A stretch of DNA of 64,000 bases from Desulfovibrio cuneatus DSM 11391 (GTDB lineage: Bacteria; Desulfobacterota; Desulfovibrionia; Desulfovibrionales; Desulfovibrionaceae). Under the pieces are notes generated by a model. The model was not told the DNA's origin and made no database searches. It saw only the letters and a program-made list of their open reading frames with translations. The position numbers and the translations under genes were made by a program. Below, piece by piece: positions 10,009 through 18,146 of the stretch; position 1 is the first letter of the stretch; the number at the start of each line of letters is the position of its first letter. The stretch is from contig NZ_AUCY01000014.1 in the NCBI RefSeq assembly GCF_000430005.1, positions 46,630 through 110,629 on the forward strand, read 5' to 3'.

Positions 10009-11523
10009 ATGAGTTCTCAGAAACGCAACATACTAATTGCGGTTGTTATCCTTCTTGTTGCCGGTGGTGTTTTTTTAGGAAAACCCATGCTGGACAAGCA
10101 ACTGCTTAATGAATTCAAAGAAGCTACGGCAAAACTTCCCGGCACCCTTACCTATGCCACCGCGGAAGCTGACGCCATAGCAAAACGCATTACCCTTACT
10201 GGCGTCAAGTTTATTCCCAACGGGGCAAACGACCAGCAGATAACAGCCGATACCGTGGTGGTAGAAGCGGGTGACCTTACCGCTATAACCCGCCCGGGCA
10301 CCCAGCGCATTCTTTCCATGGCAGAAGCGCAAAACCTGGCATGGACCCTGAAAGACCCCCAAACACAACTGCCCATGCAGGGTGGCTATGCTGTAATATC
10401 AGTCACGGATGTTCACGCCGATGTGCAGGCCTTTATTGCTGCTACCAACGCCCCCACCCCGCAGAATGAACAGGAAATGATTAAAATTCTTGATACGCTG
10501 CAAAAGCCCCTCCAAGAACTGCGCATTGGCACCATGCAAGGCAAAGGCTATACCAACAAAATTTCCACGCCCTTTGTTGCCATTAACATGACGGTGGATT
10601 CCTTTTCGGCCACCAACGCCGGCCTGCTTTCCGCTGATAAAGGTTCCTTGCAAAACATGGTTCTGGACGCTGGCCCTATTGGCAAATTCTCCATCCAGAG
10701 CATAGAAATGCAAGACATGGCCATGCCCAACCTGTTCGCCATTCTCGCCCTTGGCGAAAATGCCACAGAGCAAGACATGATGAACGAACTGAACAAAAAC
10801 CCCTTTAAATTTAGCAACTTCGCCATTAAAGGCGTCTCCTTGTTCATGCCCATGGTCAGCAAAGAGCCCATTACCGCCGCTGGGTGGACCATGAAAGCGA
10901 ACCTGCGTGCAAGCAACGGAACATTTGATCTCACCCAAAGTAATCTTGTGCTGCCCGGCGAACTTGTGGCACACCTTGTGCCCGGCTTCAAGCAACTGCA
11001 CGGTATGCCCCTGGACATTAGCGCCAGCGTTGGTGTGGATTACAACACCGATGACGCTGCAAAAACAGTGGCCTTGACCCTGCGCAATGCCCAGGTGCAA
11101 GAACCAAACCTTGGCACTGCTACCCTGAGCGCGGCCATAACCAGCCCTTCTGCCATGCTGCAAGAAGAAGCCCTGGCTGCCCTGGATGGTTCCAAGCTGC
11201 ATTCCTTGACCATGAGCTTTGAAAACAAAGGCATTGTGGACCTGGCAAGCAAAGTAATTGCCACCCAAATGGTGGGCCTTGCTGCCCCTGAAGTGCTGGA
11301 AGCCACCGCCAAGGCCCTGCGCGAAGACACAGCCCAAGACCTGAACCGCGTAAAACCCGGCACAAGTGAAGCTGTAACAGCCATGGCTACCAACCTTTCC
11401 CGTGCAATACTGGAACAAGGGCGCTTTGAAATGAAGTTTGCCCCCAAAACCCCCATTGCTCCGGCTGCCTTTGGTGAAGTAACTGAAGGCCTTGAAAGCA
11501 GCTTTACCCCTGCTGCCAAGTAA
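10009..11523 (+). CDS. Membrane-anchored exported protein of unknown function
   Basis: An in-frame extension back to 9844 is possible, but the ATG at 10009 has AAGGGAG at the right spacing and yields a clean N-terminal anchor (MSSQKRNILIAVVILLVAGG), so it is preferred; 504 residues. After the single membrane helix the protein is entirely extracytoplasmic, with alternating strand-like and alanine/asparagine-rich stretches and few cysteines. It resembles in general build the inner-membrane-anchored proteins with repeated strands (AsmA- or YdgA/DUF945-like), but no specific motif was recognised, so no function is given. It is monocistronic: copy A of the palindromic element lies upstream and a strong terminator lies downstream. 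Confidence 0.75.
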   Translation: MSSQKRNILIAVVILLVAGGVFLGKPMLDKQLLNEFKEATAKLPGTLTYATAEADAIAKRITLTGVKFIPNGANDQQITADTVVVEAGDLTAITRPGTQRILSMAEAQNLAWTLKDPQTQLPMQGGYAVISVTDVHADVQAFIAATNAPTPQNEQEMIKILDTLQKPLQELRIGTMQGKGYTNKISTPFVAINMTVDSFSATNAGLLSADKGSLQNMVLDAGPIGKFSIQSIEMQDMAMPNLFAILALGENATEQDMMNELNKNPFKFSNFAIKGVSLFMPMVSKEPITAAGWTMKANLRASNGTFDLTQSNLVLPGELVAHLVPGFKQLHGMPLDISASVGVDYNTDDAAKTVALTLRNAQVQEPNLGTATLSAAITSPSAMLQEEALAALDGSKLHSLTMSFENKGIVDLASKVIATQMVGLAAPEVLEATAKALREDTAQDLNRVKPGTSEAVTAMATNLSRAILEQGRFEMKFAPKTPIAPAAFGEVTEGLESSFTPAAK

Positions 11524-11570
11524 CCAACGACAAAAAACCTCCACAGCCTGCTTGCAAACTGTTGAGGTAC

Positions 11571-11615
11571 AACACAGCCCCCTGCTGGCCCATAAGGCTA
11601 ACAGGGGGCTGTGTT
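11571..11615. terminator. Strong hairpin terminator between the 10009 gene and fliQ
   Basis: AACACAGCCCCCTG (11571-11584) pairs perfectly with CAGGGGGCTGTGTT (11602-11615). It lies between convergent genes and can serve both, although the U-run is short on either side. Confidence 0.7.
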
Positions 11616-11616
11616 A

Positions 11617-11643
11617 TTGAAACGCTGATTTCTTTCGTTTGGC
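11617..11643. repeat. Solo half of the dispersed palindromic element
   Basis: TGAAACGCTGATTTCTTTCG followed by TTTGGC matches one terminal arm of the element family (copies A-H), but the other arm is missing. It lies just past the fliQ stop and looks like a decayed or partial copy. Confidence 0.5.
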
Positions 11644-11649
11644 TATGTT

Positions 11650-11931
11650 TCAACTGCCGTCAAGACGAATATAAAGCGGAAACTCCGTCAACACCGTGTG
11701 CGTAAACCGGAGCATTTTATCCATCAACCACGGAAACGAGAACAGCAGGGCCAAAAAAATGGACACAATTTTAGGAATAAAGGTCAGGGTTTGTTCCTGA
11801 ATTTGGGTAGCGGTTTGAATAATACTGACCGCAAGGCCCACAGCAAGGCCAATGCCCAGCATAGGAAGCGAAAGGAGCAAGGCCAGCTCAATGGCCTGTT
11901 TGGCAAAGCCAACAACAAAGTCCTGGGTCAT
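11650..11931 (-). CDS. fliQ: Flagellar biosynthetic protein FliQ
   Basis: The 93-residue protein has two membrane helices and the FliQ pattern (MTQDFVVGFAKQAIELALLL at the start, TATQIQEQTLTFIPKI in the middle). FliQ is part of the FliPQR core of the flagellar type III export gate in the inner membrane. It is the last gene of the motA-to-fliQ unit, 73 bases after fliP. fliR, flhB and flhA are not in the window. Confidence 0.92.
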   Translation of the reverse strand: MTQDFVVGFAKQAIELALLLSLPMLGIGLAVGLAVSIIQTATQIQEQTLTFIPKIVSIFLALLFSFPWLMDKMLRFTHTVLTEFPLYIRLDGS

Positions 11932-12004
11932 ACTCTCTATCCTTCCCTTAAAGCCACAGGGCGGGCGTTAACAATAGAACACCGCATCAAAAACACTCAT
12001 CGCA

Positions 12005-12838
12005 TCACAGCAAAAAGCTGTTTACCAGCGAGCCCACCAACAGTGTCCAACCGTCTACCATTACGAACAGCAGCAACTTGAAGGGCAATGACACCATCAT
12101 GGGGGGCAGCATCATCATGCCCATGGCAAGCAATATGCTGGCCACCACCATATCAAGCACCAAAAAGGGCACAAACAGCAAAAAGCCTATGGTAAACCCT
12201 GTTTTCAGCTCGCTGATGATATAGGCCGCCGCAAGAGTGGTGGTAGGCACTTCTTCTTTGTTATTTGGGCGTTCCATTTGGGTAATGGTATAGAAGATGG
12301 AAAGATCTTTTTCCCTGGTATGCTTGAACATGAAGACCCGCAAGGGCTGTTCCGCCTTTTTCACAGCTTCCGAAAGGCCAATGCGCTCTTCCAGGTAGGG
12401 TTGCAATGCCTCTGTATTGATTTGTTTTCCCACGGGCATCATAATGGCAACGGTCATAAAAATGGCAAGACTTGCCAACACCTGGTTAGGGGGCAACGTT
12501 TGAATGCCTATGGCCTGCCGGATAAAGTGGAATACAATAATAATACGGGTAAAGCTGGTTACCGTAAGCACAATGGCAGGTGCCAGGGAAAGAATGGTGA
12601 GCAGAAACATAATTTCCAGGGCAGTGGAAACTTTTTCTGGCTCCGTTTGGCCACCGGAAAGGGTAAGTTGCAAGTTGGGCACGGCACCATCTTGCGCGGC
12701 AAGGGCAGCGCCTGGGTGCCACAGCAGCGCAGCCAAAGCACCCGCCATGGCAACCAGCAGAAATAAAAGGCAAAAGCCCCGGCCCGGTGTTAACCGGGGG
12801 GGCACAGAACAAAGGCGAAAATTAGCGGTACGGCGCAT
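12005..12838 (-). CDS. fliP: Flagellar biosynthetic protein FliP
   Basis: The frame extends 42 codons further upstream into fliO, but the ATG at 12838, preceded by AGGTGA and 14 bases past the fliO stop, gives the expected protein: a cleavable signal sequence (FCLLFLLVAMAGALAALLW), then four helices with the family signatures TSFTRIIIVFHFIRQAIG, LPPNQVL and GMMMLPPMM. It is 277 residues, slightly above the usual 245-255. FliP forms the helical export pore with FliQ and FliR. Confidence 0.92.
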   Translation of the reverse strand: MRRTANFRLCSVPPRLTPGRGFCLLFLLVAMAGALAALLWHPGAALAAQDGAVPNLQLTLSGGQTEPEKVSTALEIMFLLTILSLAPAIVLTVTSFTRIIIVFHFIRQAIGIQTLPPNQVLASLAIFMTVAIMMPVGKQINTEALQPYLEERIGLSEAVKKAEQPLRVFMFKHTREKDLSIFYTITQMERPNNKEEVPTTTLAAAYIISELKTGFTIGFLLFVPFLVLDMVVASILLAMGMMMLPPMMVSLPFKLLLFVMVDGWTLLVGSLVNSFLL

Positions 12839-12851
12839 GGTCACCTGGGGG

Positions 12852-13451
12852 TTAGGGTGTGGGAGGTTGGCTGTTGCGTAAAAAGTCGGCAAACGCAGAA
12901 TCAGCTTCACCCTGTGCCTTGTCTGGTGGGGCTGGCTTGCCTGTTTCCACGTCAAGCGCGGCAAGCAGGGTTATGTTACTGTCAGTAAGGCCAAGCACAA
13001 GCCGGGTGTTCATAAACCGGGTAATAACCACCCATTTTTTGGGGGCAAGGGGCAAACGGCTTTCAATGTACATGGCAGGTACAGCCCCGCCAGCAGCCTT
13101 GTAAGCCCGGCGCTTGATAAGCCACAAGGCAAACCACAGCACAGCCAGGAGCAAAAACAGCATACCTACCATTTCCAGGTAGCTGCTCCAGGAAAACAGG
13201 TCGCCCACACCTTGCACGGCGGAAGAAATATTCTCCGCGCCCTGGCGTACAATTTCGGTTGTGGGGGCGGCAGGGGCAACTGGAACAGGGGTAGCAGCCC
13301 CTGCAACAGGCACTAAGGGCGGGGCAACCAGGGCAGGGGGCAGCCCCCCACCCTGGGTTTGCTGTACTGTTTGCGAAAGTGCGCCACCCCCAACAGGGGC
13401 AACAGCAGCGGCGAACAATGCCCTGAAACGGGAAAACCCAGTGCCTGCCAT
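12852..13451 (-). CDS. fliO: Flagellar biosynthetic protein FliO
   Basis: The 199-residue protein has a Pro/Ala/Val-rich N-terminal region, one membrane helix near residues 92-112 (VGMLFLLLAVLWFALWLIKR) and a cytoplasmic domain with the FliO feature (ESRLPLAPKKWVVITRFMNTRLVLGLTDSNITLL). FliO is an assembly chaperone for the FliP pore. It lies between fliN (four-base gap) and fliP, as in most flagellar operons. Sequence conservation in this family is low, so position and architecture carry much of the assignment. Confidence 0.85.
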   Translation of the reverse strand: MAGTGFSRFRALFAAAVAPVGGGALSQTVQQTQGGGLPPALVAPPLVPVAGAATPVPVAPAAPTTEIVRQGAENISSAVQGVGDLFSWSSYLEMVGMLFLLLAVLWFALWLIKRRAYKAAGGAVPAMYIESRLPLAPKKWVVITRFMNTRLVLGLTDSNITLLAALDVETGKPAPPDKAQGEADSAFADFLRNSQPPTP

Positions 13452-13455
13452 GTAA

Positions 13456-13980
13456 TTACCCTAACTGCTTTACCCGTTCAATGGGGCTGATAATGTCTGT
13501 AAGGCGAATGCCAAATTTTTCGTTAATAACAACGGCTTCACCACGGGCCACCATTTTCCCGTTAACATACACCTCAAGCGGCTCGCCTGCAAGCTTGTTC
13601 AGCTCAACAACAGACCCCTGCCCAAGCTGCAACAATTCGTTAATAAGCAGGCGGGTACGCCCCAGTTCAGCGGAAACATCCAGGGGAATATCCAGAATAA
13701 AATCCAGCTCGCGGCGTGAATCCGGGCGCGGGGCCTTTGCTTCTTCGGTAAGGTCTGCAAAGGTGGCAACCTTGGCCTGGGCAGAAAGCGCTGTTTGCTC
13801 TTTCTCTTTTTTTACTGCCGTTTGCTCGTCTGCCGCCAGGGCAGCAGCCCATTCATCGGCCAGGTTGGCCGGGTCTGGCACTACAGCAGCAGGTTTGCTG
13901 GCTTGTGGTTCAGGGGTGGTTTCTTCAAGGGCAGCGGCCCATTCCGCAGCAAGGGAGTCTTGATCCAGTTCGTCAGCCAT
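13456..13980 (-). CDS. fliN: Flagellar motor switch protein FliN
   Basis: The C-terminal 80 residues form the FliN/SpoA domain (LDFILDIPLDVSAELGRTRL, GSVVELNKLAGEPLEVYVNGKMVARGEAVVINEKFGIR). The first 90 residues are an acidic, alanine-rich extension with a repeated short motif (AAEWAAALEE and ADEWAAALAA), giving 174 residues in place of about 137 in E. coli. The duplicated motif could be a docking element for FliM/FliH, which is inference. FliN forms the C-ring of the motor. Confidence 0.92.
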   Translation of the reverse strand: MADELDQDSLAAEWAAALEETTPEPQASKPAAVVPDPANLADEWAAALAADEQTAVKKEKEQTALSAQAKVATFADLTEEAKAPRPDSRRELDFILDIPLDVSAELGRTRLLINELLQLGQGSVVELNKLAGEPLEVYVNGKMVARGEAVVINEKFGIRLTDIISPIERVKQLG

Positions 13981-14057
13981 GTCATGTTCCTTAGGGGCCG
14001 TGCGGCAGTGTGTGCCCGGCGCATACGTTGTAACGTAAAAGTCTCTGGGGAATTACG

Positions 14058-14549
14058 TTATTGAATAACTATATCGGTAAAAAACACCTGAAGCACTTTG
14101 GGGCCGCCAAGTATTTGGTTGATACGGTCAGTAATTTCACTTTTCAGCACCAGCTTGCCTTCCACTGTGGCCAGGTCTGCATTGCTTTTGCTGGATAGCA
14201 GCAAAATAATGGCGTCGCGTATAGGGGCCTGGTAGGTTTCCAGTTCACCGGCAACATCCTGGTTGGCGGCTTCTACCTCCACCATCAGCTTGATAAAGCG
14301 CTTGCCAAGCGGGTCTGCAAGGTTCACCCGGAACACGGGCAGGGGCACCACAGTACCTTTCATGCCAGAAACTTTCGCTTCGGCAGACACTTTTTTAGCA
14401 GAGCTTCCGCCATCTTCTGTTTTATTCAGCATATCTGCCAGGTAAAAATGCCAAGCGGCATACCCCCCGCCGCCAAGCAGCAACAGGATAAAAACTAACA
14501 CAAGCCATTTCAGCTTGCTCTTTTTTTTGGGTTCCTGCTCGTCAGCCAT
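14058..14549 (-). CDS. fliL: Flagellar basal body-associated protein FliL
   Basis: A lysine-rich N-terminus is followed by one membrane helix (LKWLVLVFILLLLGGGGYAAW, about residues 13-34) and a periplasmic domain with the FliL pattern (FRVNLADPLGKRFIKLMVEVEA, IRDAIILLLSSKS, LKSEITDRINQIL). At 163 residues it is typical. FliL rings the stator units and tunes torque. It lies between motB and fliN; the 77-base gap to fliN is the longest inside this part of the operon and contains no visible terminator. Confidence 0.9.
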   Translation of the reverse strand: MADEQEPKKKSKLKWLVLVFILLLLGGGGYAAWHFYLADMLNKTEDGGSSAKKVSAEAKVSGMKGTVVPLPVFRVNLADPLGKRFIKLMVEVEAANQDVAGELETYQAPIRDAIILLLSSKSNADLATVEGKLVLKSEITDRINQILGGPKVLQVFFTDIVIQ

Positions 14550-14570
14550 ATGCGCTCCTTACATTTTCGG

Positions 14571-15299
14571 TTAGCTGTAACCGCCAACCCACTTATTGAC
14601 CTTCAGTAAAATTTCAACACGCCGGTTTTTGGCCCTTCCCTCTGCGGTGCTGTTTGGCTCCACTGGTCTGTCTGGCCCATAACCGCTCACCGAAAATCTG
14701 TCCGGCTTGATTTGATACAGCAAAAATCGTTCCAAAACAGCAATTGCCCGAAAACCCGAAAGTTCATAGGGGTTTTGGCCTGCTGCTTCCATGTTGTCGG
14801 TGTGGCCGCTTATGTTCACATCCGTTTCTACAGCAAGAATAACAGGAGAAAGCGCTTCAAGCAACTTTTTCCCTACTGGCGTCAGTTCTGCCGCACCTTC
14901 CGGGAACAACAGCCCATTTGTCAAAACAATGACCACCCCTTCCGGGTGCTGCAAAATGCGCACGTTTTCCTGAATGTCCCCTGTGGTTACTTCTGGCGGC
15001 AGCACATCATAGGGGAAGAGCAAATCTTTAATGCGGTCCTGCTGCAACAGCACGTTTTCCGGGTCGCGCAACAGTTCCAGCACTTCCATAACACGGCCGG
15101 GAATGCGCCCTGCTGCTTCGGTGGCGTCTATGGAAGGGTTGGCAAAGTGGGCGCTAATGCGGGAAATGACCACCGTGTCCATGGAAGACATACTGAGCAA
15201 AAGCACAAAAAAAGTCAGCAGCAACGTCATAAGGTCGGAAAACGTCACCAGCCAGCCGTCGCTGGATGCAGGGGAACTTTTACGTTTGCGGCGTGCCAT
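14571..15299 (-). CDS. motB: MotB-type stator / OmpA-domain protein (second of two)
   Basis: The 242-residue protein has a short basic N-terminus, a single helix containing the proton-conducting aspartate (SDLMTLLLTFFVLLLSMS, Asp22), and a C-terminal OmpA-like peptidoglycan-binding domain (SGHTDNMEAAGQNPYELSGFRA, AEGRAKNRRVEILL). It is separated by two bases from the preceding motB-like gene. Both copies keep Asp22, so both look able to act in a stator; Desulfovibrio species commonly carry such a pair after motA. Confidence 0.88.
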   Translation of the reverse strand: MARRKRKSSPASSDGWLVTFSDLMTLLLTFFVLLLSMSSMDTVVISRISAHFANPSIDATEAAGRIPGRVMEVLELLRDPENVLLQQDRIKDLLFPYDVLPPEVTTGDIQENVRILQHPEGVVIVLTNGLLFPEGAAELTPVGKKLLEALSPVILAVETDVNISGHTDNMEAAGQNPYELSGFRAIAVLERFLLYQIKPDRFSVSGYGPDRPVEPNSTAEGRAKNRRVEILLKVNKWVGGYS

Positions 15300-15301
15300 G
15301 G

Positions 15302-16168
15302 TCAGGGCCTTGTTGGGAGTACGTTTCGGGGAACGCGCGAAGTGGCGTTCTGCCCTGGCATGGTCAGGTCAAACCGGAAGCCCTTAAAATACAGGTCTGT
15401 TTGTTCCGGGGGGGCATTTTCCCGCAGGCGATCTACTTTTTTGGCCCATTCAAGGTTCCGTTTGTCCAGCACCAGGTCTACCCGGCGGTTGGCTGCGCGC
15501 CCTTCCGGGGTGTTGTTGCTGGCTTTGGGTCGAAACTGCCCAAACCCTTCCAGGGAAAGGCGGGCCGGGGGAATACCCCGCAGGGAAAAGTGGCTGTACA
15601 CGGCCATGGCCCGGCGCAGGGAAAGCAGCCAGGAAGCGTCCATAACCGTCTGACTAAAGCTCACAATATAATTACGTCCTTCTTCGTCGCGCAGGTTGGT
15701 GGTATGCCCTGCCACCAGCAGGGGGTAAGGAATTTCCAACAGGTACGGCACCAGCTTATCCAGCAAGGCAATGCCTTTATCGCTCAGTTGCGTGGCCCCT
15801 TCACGGAACAGCACCTCGCTATTGATGGAAAAGATTTGCACGTACTTGTTTTCCTGAAAATTCAAGTCCTTGGTACTGTCGTCAAATATTTTATCCCGCA
15901 ACAGTTCCAGGTCTTCCGGGGGCAAGTCCATTTTGCCGGGTTCATGCACATTCAGCTTACCGGAAGGGGCAGTTGGGTTCAAAAAGGCTTCCCCCACCCC
16001 AAACTGGCGGGCCACAGAACCCAGCACCTCCAGCTTGTACCGCTCATCAATCACCGACATGCTCACAAGCAATACAAAAAATGTGAGCAAAAGGGTCATG
16101 AGGTCGGAAAAGGTGATGAGCCAGGCAGGTTGGCCTTCTGGCGCGCGTTCCTTTTTTTCCCTTGCCAC
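15302..16168 (-). CDS. MotB-type stator / OmpA-domain protein (first of two)
   Basis: This paralog of the next gene has the same helix with Asp22 (AWLITFSDLMTLLLTFFVLL), a longer linker, and an OmpA-like domain in which the usual GHTDN reads GHTTNLRDEEGRN, so one conserved aspartate of the peptidoglycan-binding site is replaced. A 45-residue C-terminal extension follows the domain. It is 288 residues and starts two bases after the motA stop. It may be a specialised partner for the same MotA or form a mixed stator; the altered OmpA motif suggests different wall binding. Confidence 0.85.
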   Translation of the reverse strand: MAREKKERAPEGQPAWLITFSDLMTLLLTFFVLLVSMSVIDERYKLEVLGSVARQFGVGEAFLNPTAPSGKLNVHEPGKMDLPPEDLELLRDKIFDDSTKDLNFQENKYVQIFSINSEVLFREGATQLSDKGIALLDKLVPYLLEIPYPLLVAGHTTNLRDEEGRNYIVSFSQTVMDASWLLSLRRAMAVYSHFSLRGIPPARLSLEGFGQFRPKASNNTPEGRAANRRVDLVLDKRNLEWAKKVDRLRENAPPEQTDLYFKGFRFDLTMPGQNATSRVPRNVLPTRP

Positions 16169-16170
16169 TG

Positions 16171-16932
16171 CTATGCCTTTTTACGCCGGTAATAGGGCTG
16201 AAAGCTGGTGAGCTTTTCCAGAATAATGCGCGGGTTTTCGCCTTTAGAAATGCCCACAATGCCTTCAAGCTGCATTTCCATAATGAGCACTTCTTCCTTG
16301 GAACGGCACTTGAGCTTGCCCACCATGGGCAAAAACACAAGGTTTGCCAATACCGCCCCGTAAAAGGTGGTAATAAGGGCCACGGCCATGGCAGGGCCAA
16401 TGGAGGAAGGGTCGTTCATGTTTTTCAGCATTTGCACAAGGCCAATAACGGTACCAATCATCCCCAGGGCCGGGGCATATGCCGCAAGAGCACTCAATAG
16501 GTCTATGCCTGTTTCGTGGCGGGCTTCCACATTGCTTATTTCCGCTTCAAGAATAGAGCGGATAATTTCCGGCTCCATACCATCCACCGTAAGCTGCAAC
16601 CCTTTTTTAACATAGGCATTATCAATACCATTCACGATGGATTCAAGCGCCAGAATGCCTTCACGCCGGGCGCGGTTGGCATAATCAATAAACTGGGCAA
16701 TAACATCGTCGGTGGTGGGTAACGAGCTGGAAAAGGTTTTGCCAATAATTTTGCCAGTGCTGAGCACCGTACCAAGGGGGTAGTGGGTAAGCGTTGCCCC
16801 AATGGTGCCGCCAAGCACAATAAGCATGGAAGGGCCGTGAATAAAAAGGCCTAAGCCCCCTGCGCCATCAAGCAGTGCTGCGGTGATAAGCCCAAAGGAG
16901 ACCACAAGCCCTAAAGGGGTTGCTAAATCCAT
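16171..16932 (-). CDS. motA: Flagellar motor stator protein MotA
   Basis: The 253-residue protein has four membrane segments and the MotA/TolQ/ExbB signature (APALGMIGTVIGLVQMLKN, then GPAMAVALITTFYGAVLANL). The cytoplasmic loop with charged residues that contact FliG lies between about residues 70 and 150. MotA and MotB form the ion channel that drives rotation. It is the first gene of a minus-strand unit running to fliQ, behind a sigma-54 promoter. The length matches the Na+/H+ type seen in deltaproteobacteria; coupling ion cannot be told from sequence here. Confidence 0.93.
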   Translation of the reverse strand: MDLATPLGLVVSFGLITAALLDGAGGLGLFIHGPSMLIVLGGTIGATLTHYPLGTVLSTGKIIGKTFSSSLPTTDDVIAQFIDYANRARREGILALESIVNGIDNAYVKKGLQLTVDGMEPEIIRSILEAEISNVEARHETGIDLLSALAAYAPALGMIGTVIGLVQMLKNMNDPSSIGPAMAVALITTFYGAVLANLVFLPMVGKLKCRSKEEVLIMEMQLEGIVGISKGENPRIILEKLTSFQPYYRRKKA

Positions 16933-17075
16933 GAATGCTATCCTTGCGCGTGGTGCGGCCTGAAAAGGCTGCGTTATTGTGTGTTGCCTGCCTACAAAAA
17001 GACCATTGCAAATTGCCTTTTACGTGCTTTGCCCGGGAAGCGCCAAAATGCGCCTCCTGCTTCCTTACATAGCAA

Positions 17076-17091
17076 TGCAAAGCCCATGCCA
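17076..17091 (-). promoter_or_regulatory. Sigma-54 (RpoN) promoter for the motA-fliQ operon
   Basis: On the minus strand the site reads TGGCATGGGCTTTGCA, a match to TGGCACG-N4-TTGCW with one difference (T for C at the sixth base) and exact spacing. It would start transcription near 17064, about 130 bases before motA. It is the second such promoter on a flagellar unit in this window. The rest of 16933-17247 holds no recognisable gene. Confidence 0.72.
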
Positions 17092-17247
17092 GCCCATACC
17101 AAATACAATGCCAAAAGGCACTGTGGCAACCTAACAGGTAATGGTCATATACCTACAAAATACATTCCGGGCCTTGTTTACTGTATCGGCCTAAAGCGGA
17201 AACCCATAAGGGGGAAGGCACTACAGCAGAATATACAACTACTAAGA

Positions 17248-17280
17248 AAAAAGGCTATTCACACAATAAATAGCCTTTTT
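17248..17280. terminator. Rho-independent terminator after yggS
   Basis: AAAAAGGCTATT (17248-17259) pairs with AATAGCCTTTTT (17269-17280); the A/T runs at the stem base give U-runs in both directions. It ends the era-yggS unit on the minus strand. Confidence 0.75.
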
Positions 17281-17313
17281 CAGAAGAGAAGAACAGAAAA
17301 AAGAGATGGCCCG

Positions 17314-18135
17314 TTATTTTTTACGGCTCCCAAAAATACTGGACCCCACCCGCACCAGGGTTGCCCCTTCTTCAATGGCCACGGTAAAATCGCCAGACAT
17401 CCCCATGGAAAGGTGGGGCAAAGCAAGGCCCGTATTTTGACGTATCTGTTCACGCAGGGCTGCCAGGGCACGGAAATAAGGGCGGGCACCCTCGCCTTCC
17501 GCACTGGCAGGGGGCAGGCACATAAGCCCTTCCACCCGCAGGCCCGCAAAACCCATAACGGCAAGGCACAAGGCTTCTGCCTCTTCCGGTGCCACCCCGC
17601 TTTTTTGCGGTTCCCTGCCAATATTCACCTGCAAAAGCACCCCCTGGGGCTGTGGGGCCGGGGCGTGCAGCGGTGCGGGTTTGCCTGCCACCTGGGCTTC
17701 CCACCCGCGTTGCAGGCCTTTGGCAACCTTTACGGAATCAACCGAATGCACCAGGGAAAAATGCCCCGGCAGTTCCTTGGCCTTGCGGCTTTGAATGTGC
17801 CCAATAAAGTGCCACTGGGGCTGCACCGCAGGGGCGGCATTGCCCCCCTGCAACAAGGCAGCAACGGTCACCTGCTTTTCCAGCGCTTCTTGAATGTAAC
17901 TTTCACCAAACACAAGGGGACTTCCACCAAGGCAATCGGCCCCAGAGCAATTAGCCCCGTGGCACGCGGCCCAATGGCGGGCAATGGCGGCCACAGGTTC
18001 AGCCCCGTAGGTTTTGGAAACAGCCACTAGCTGCACGTCGTGCGGGGCCCGCCCAGCACGCAATGCAGCACCGGTGCAGGCTTCCCACACAACATCAAAA
18101 CGCTCTTTGAGCTGGGCTTCTTCAGGCATACACAT
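17314..18135 (-). CDS. YggS/PLPBP family pyridoxal phosphate-binding protein
   Basis: The protein has the alanine-racemase-fold PLP site (VQLVAVSKTYGAEPV with the lysine), FGESYIQEAL, the QWHFIGHIQSRKAKEL block and a C-terminal SMGMSGDFTVAIEEGATLVRVGSSIFG that binds the phosphate. These proteins carry PLP without a known catalytic reaction and keep PLP and amino acid pools balanced. The start at 18135 has AAGG upstream and lies 12 bases after the era stop; a longer frame to 18222 would overlap era. About 273 residues, slightly long because of insertions around residues 60-75 and 135-165. Confidence 0.9.
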   Translation of the reverse strand: MCMPEEAQLKERFDVVWEACTGAALRAGRAPHDVQLVAVSKTYGAEPVAAIARHWAACHGANCSGADCLGGSPLVFGESYIQEALEKQVTVAALLQGGNAAPAVQPQWHFIGHIQSRKAKELPGHFSLVHSVDSVKVAKGLQRGWEAQVAGKPAPLHAPAPQPQGVLLQVNIGREPQKSGVAPEEAEALCLAVMGFAGLRVEGLMCLPPASAEGEGARPYFRALAALREQIRQNTGLALPHLSMGMSGDFTVAIEEGATLVRVGSSIFGSRKK

Positions 18136-18146
18136 GGGCAAGTGCC

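Noticed and set aside
10399..11544. 381-codon minus-strand frame opposite the 10009 gene
   Set aside because: The translated sequence is rich in Gly, His, Phe and Cys without pattern, typical of an antisense shadow; the plus-strand frame has a good start and a membrane anchor.
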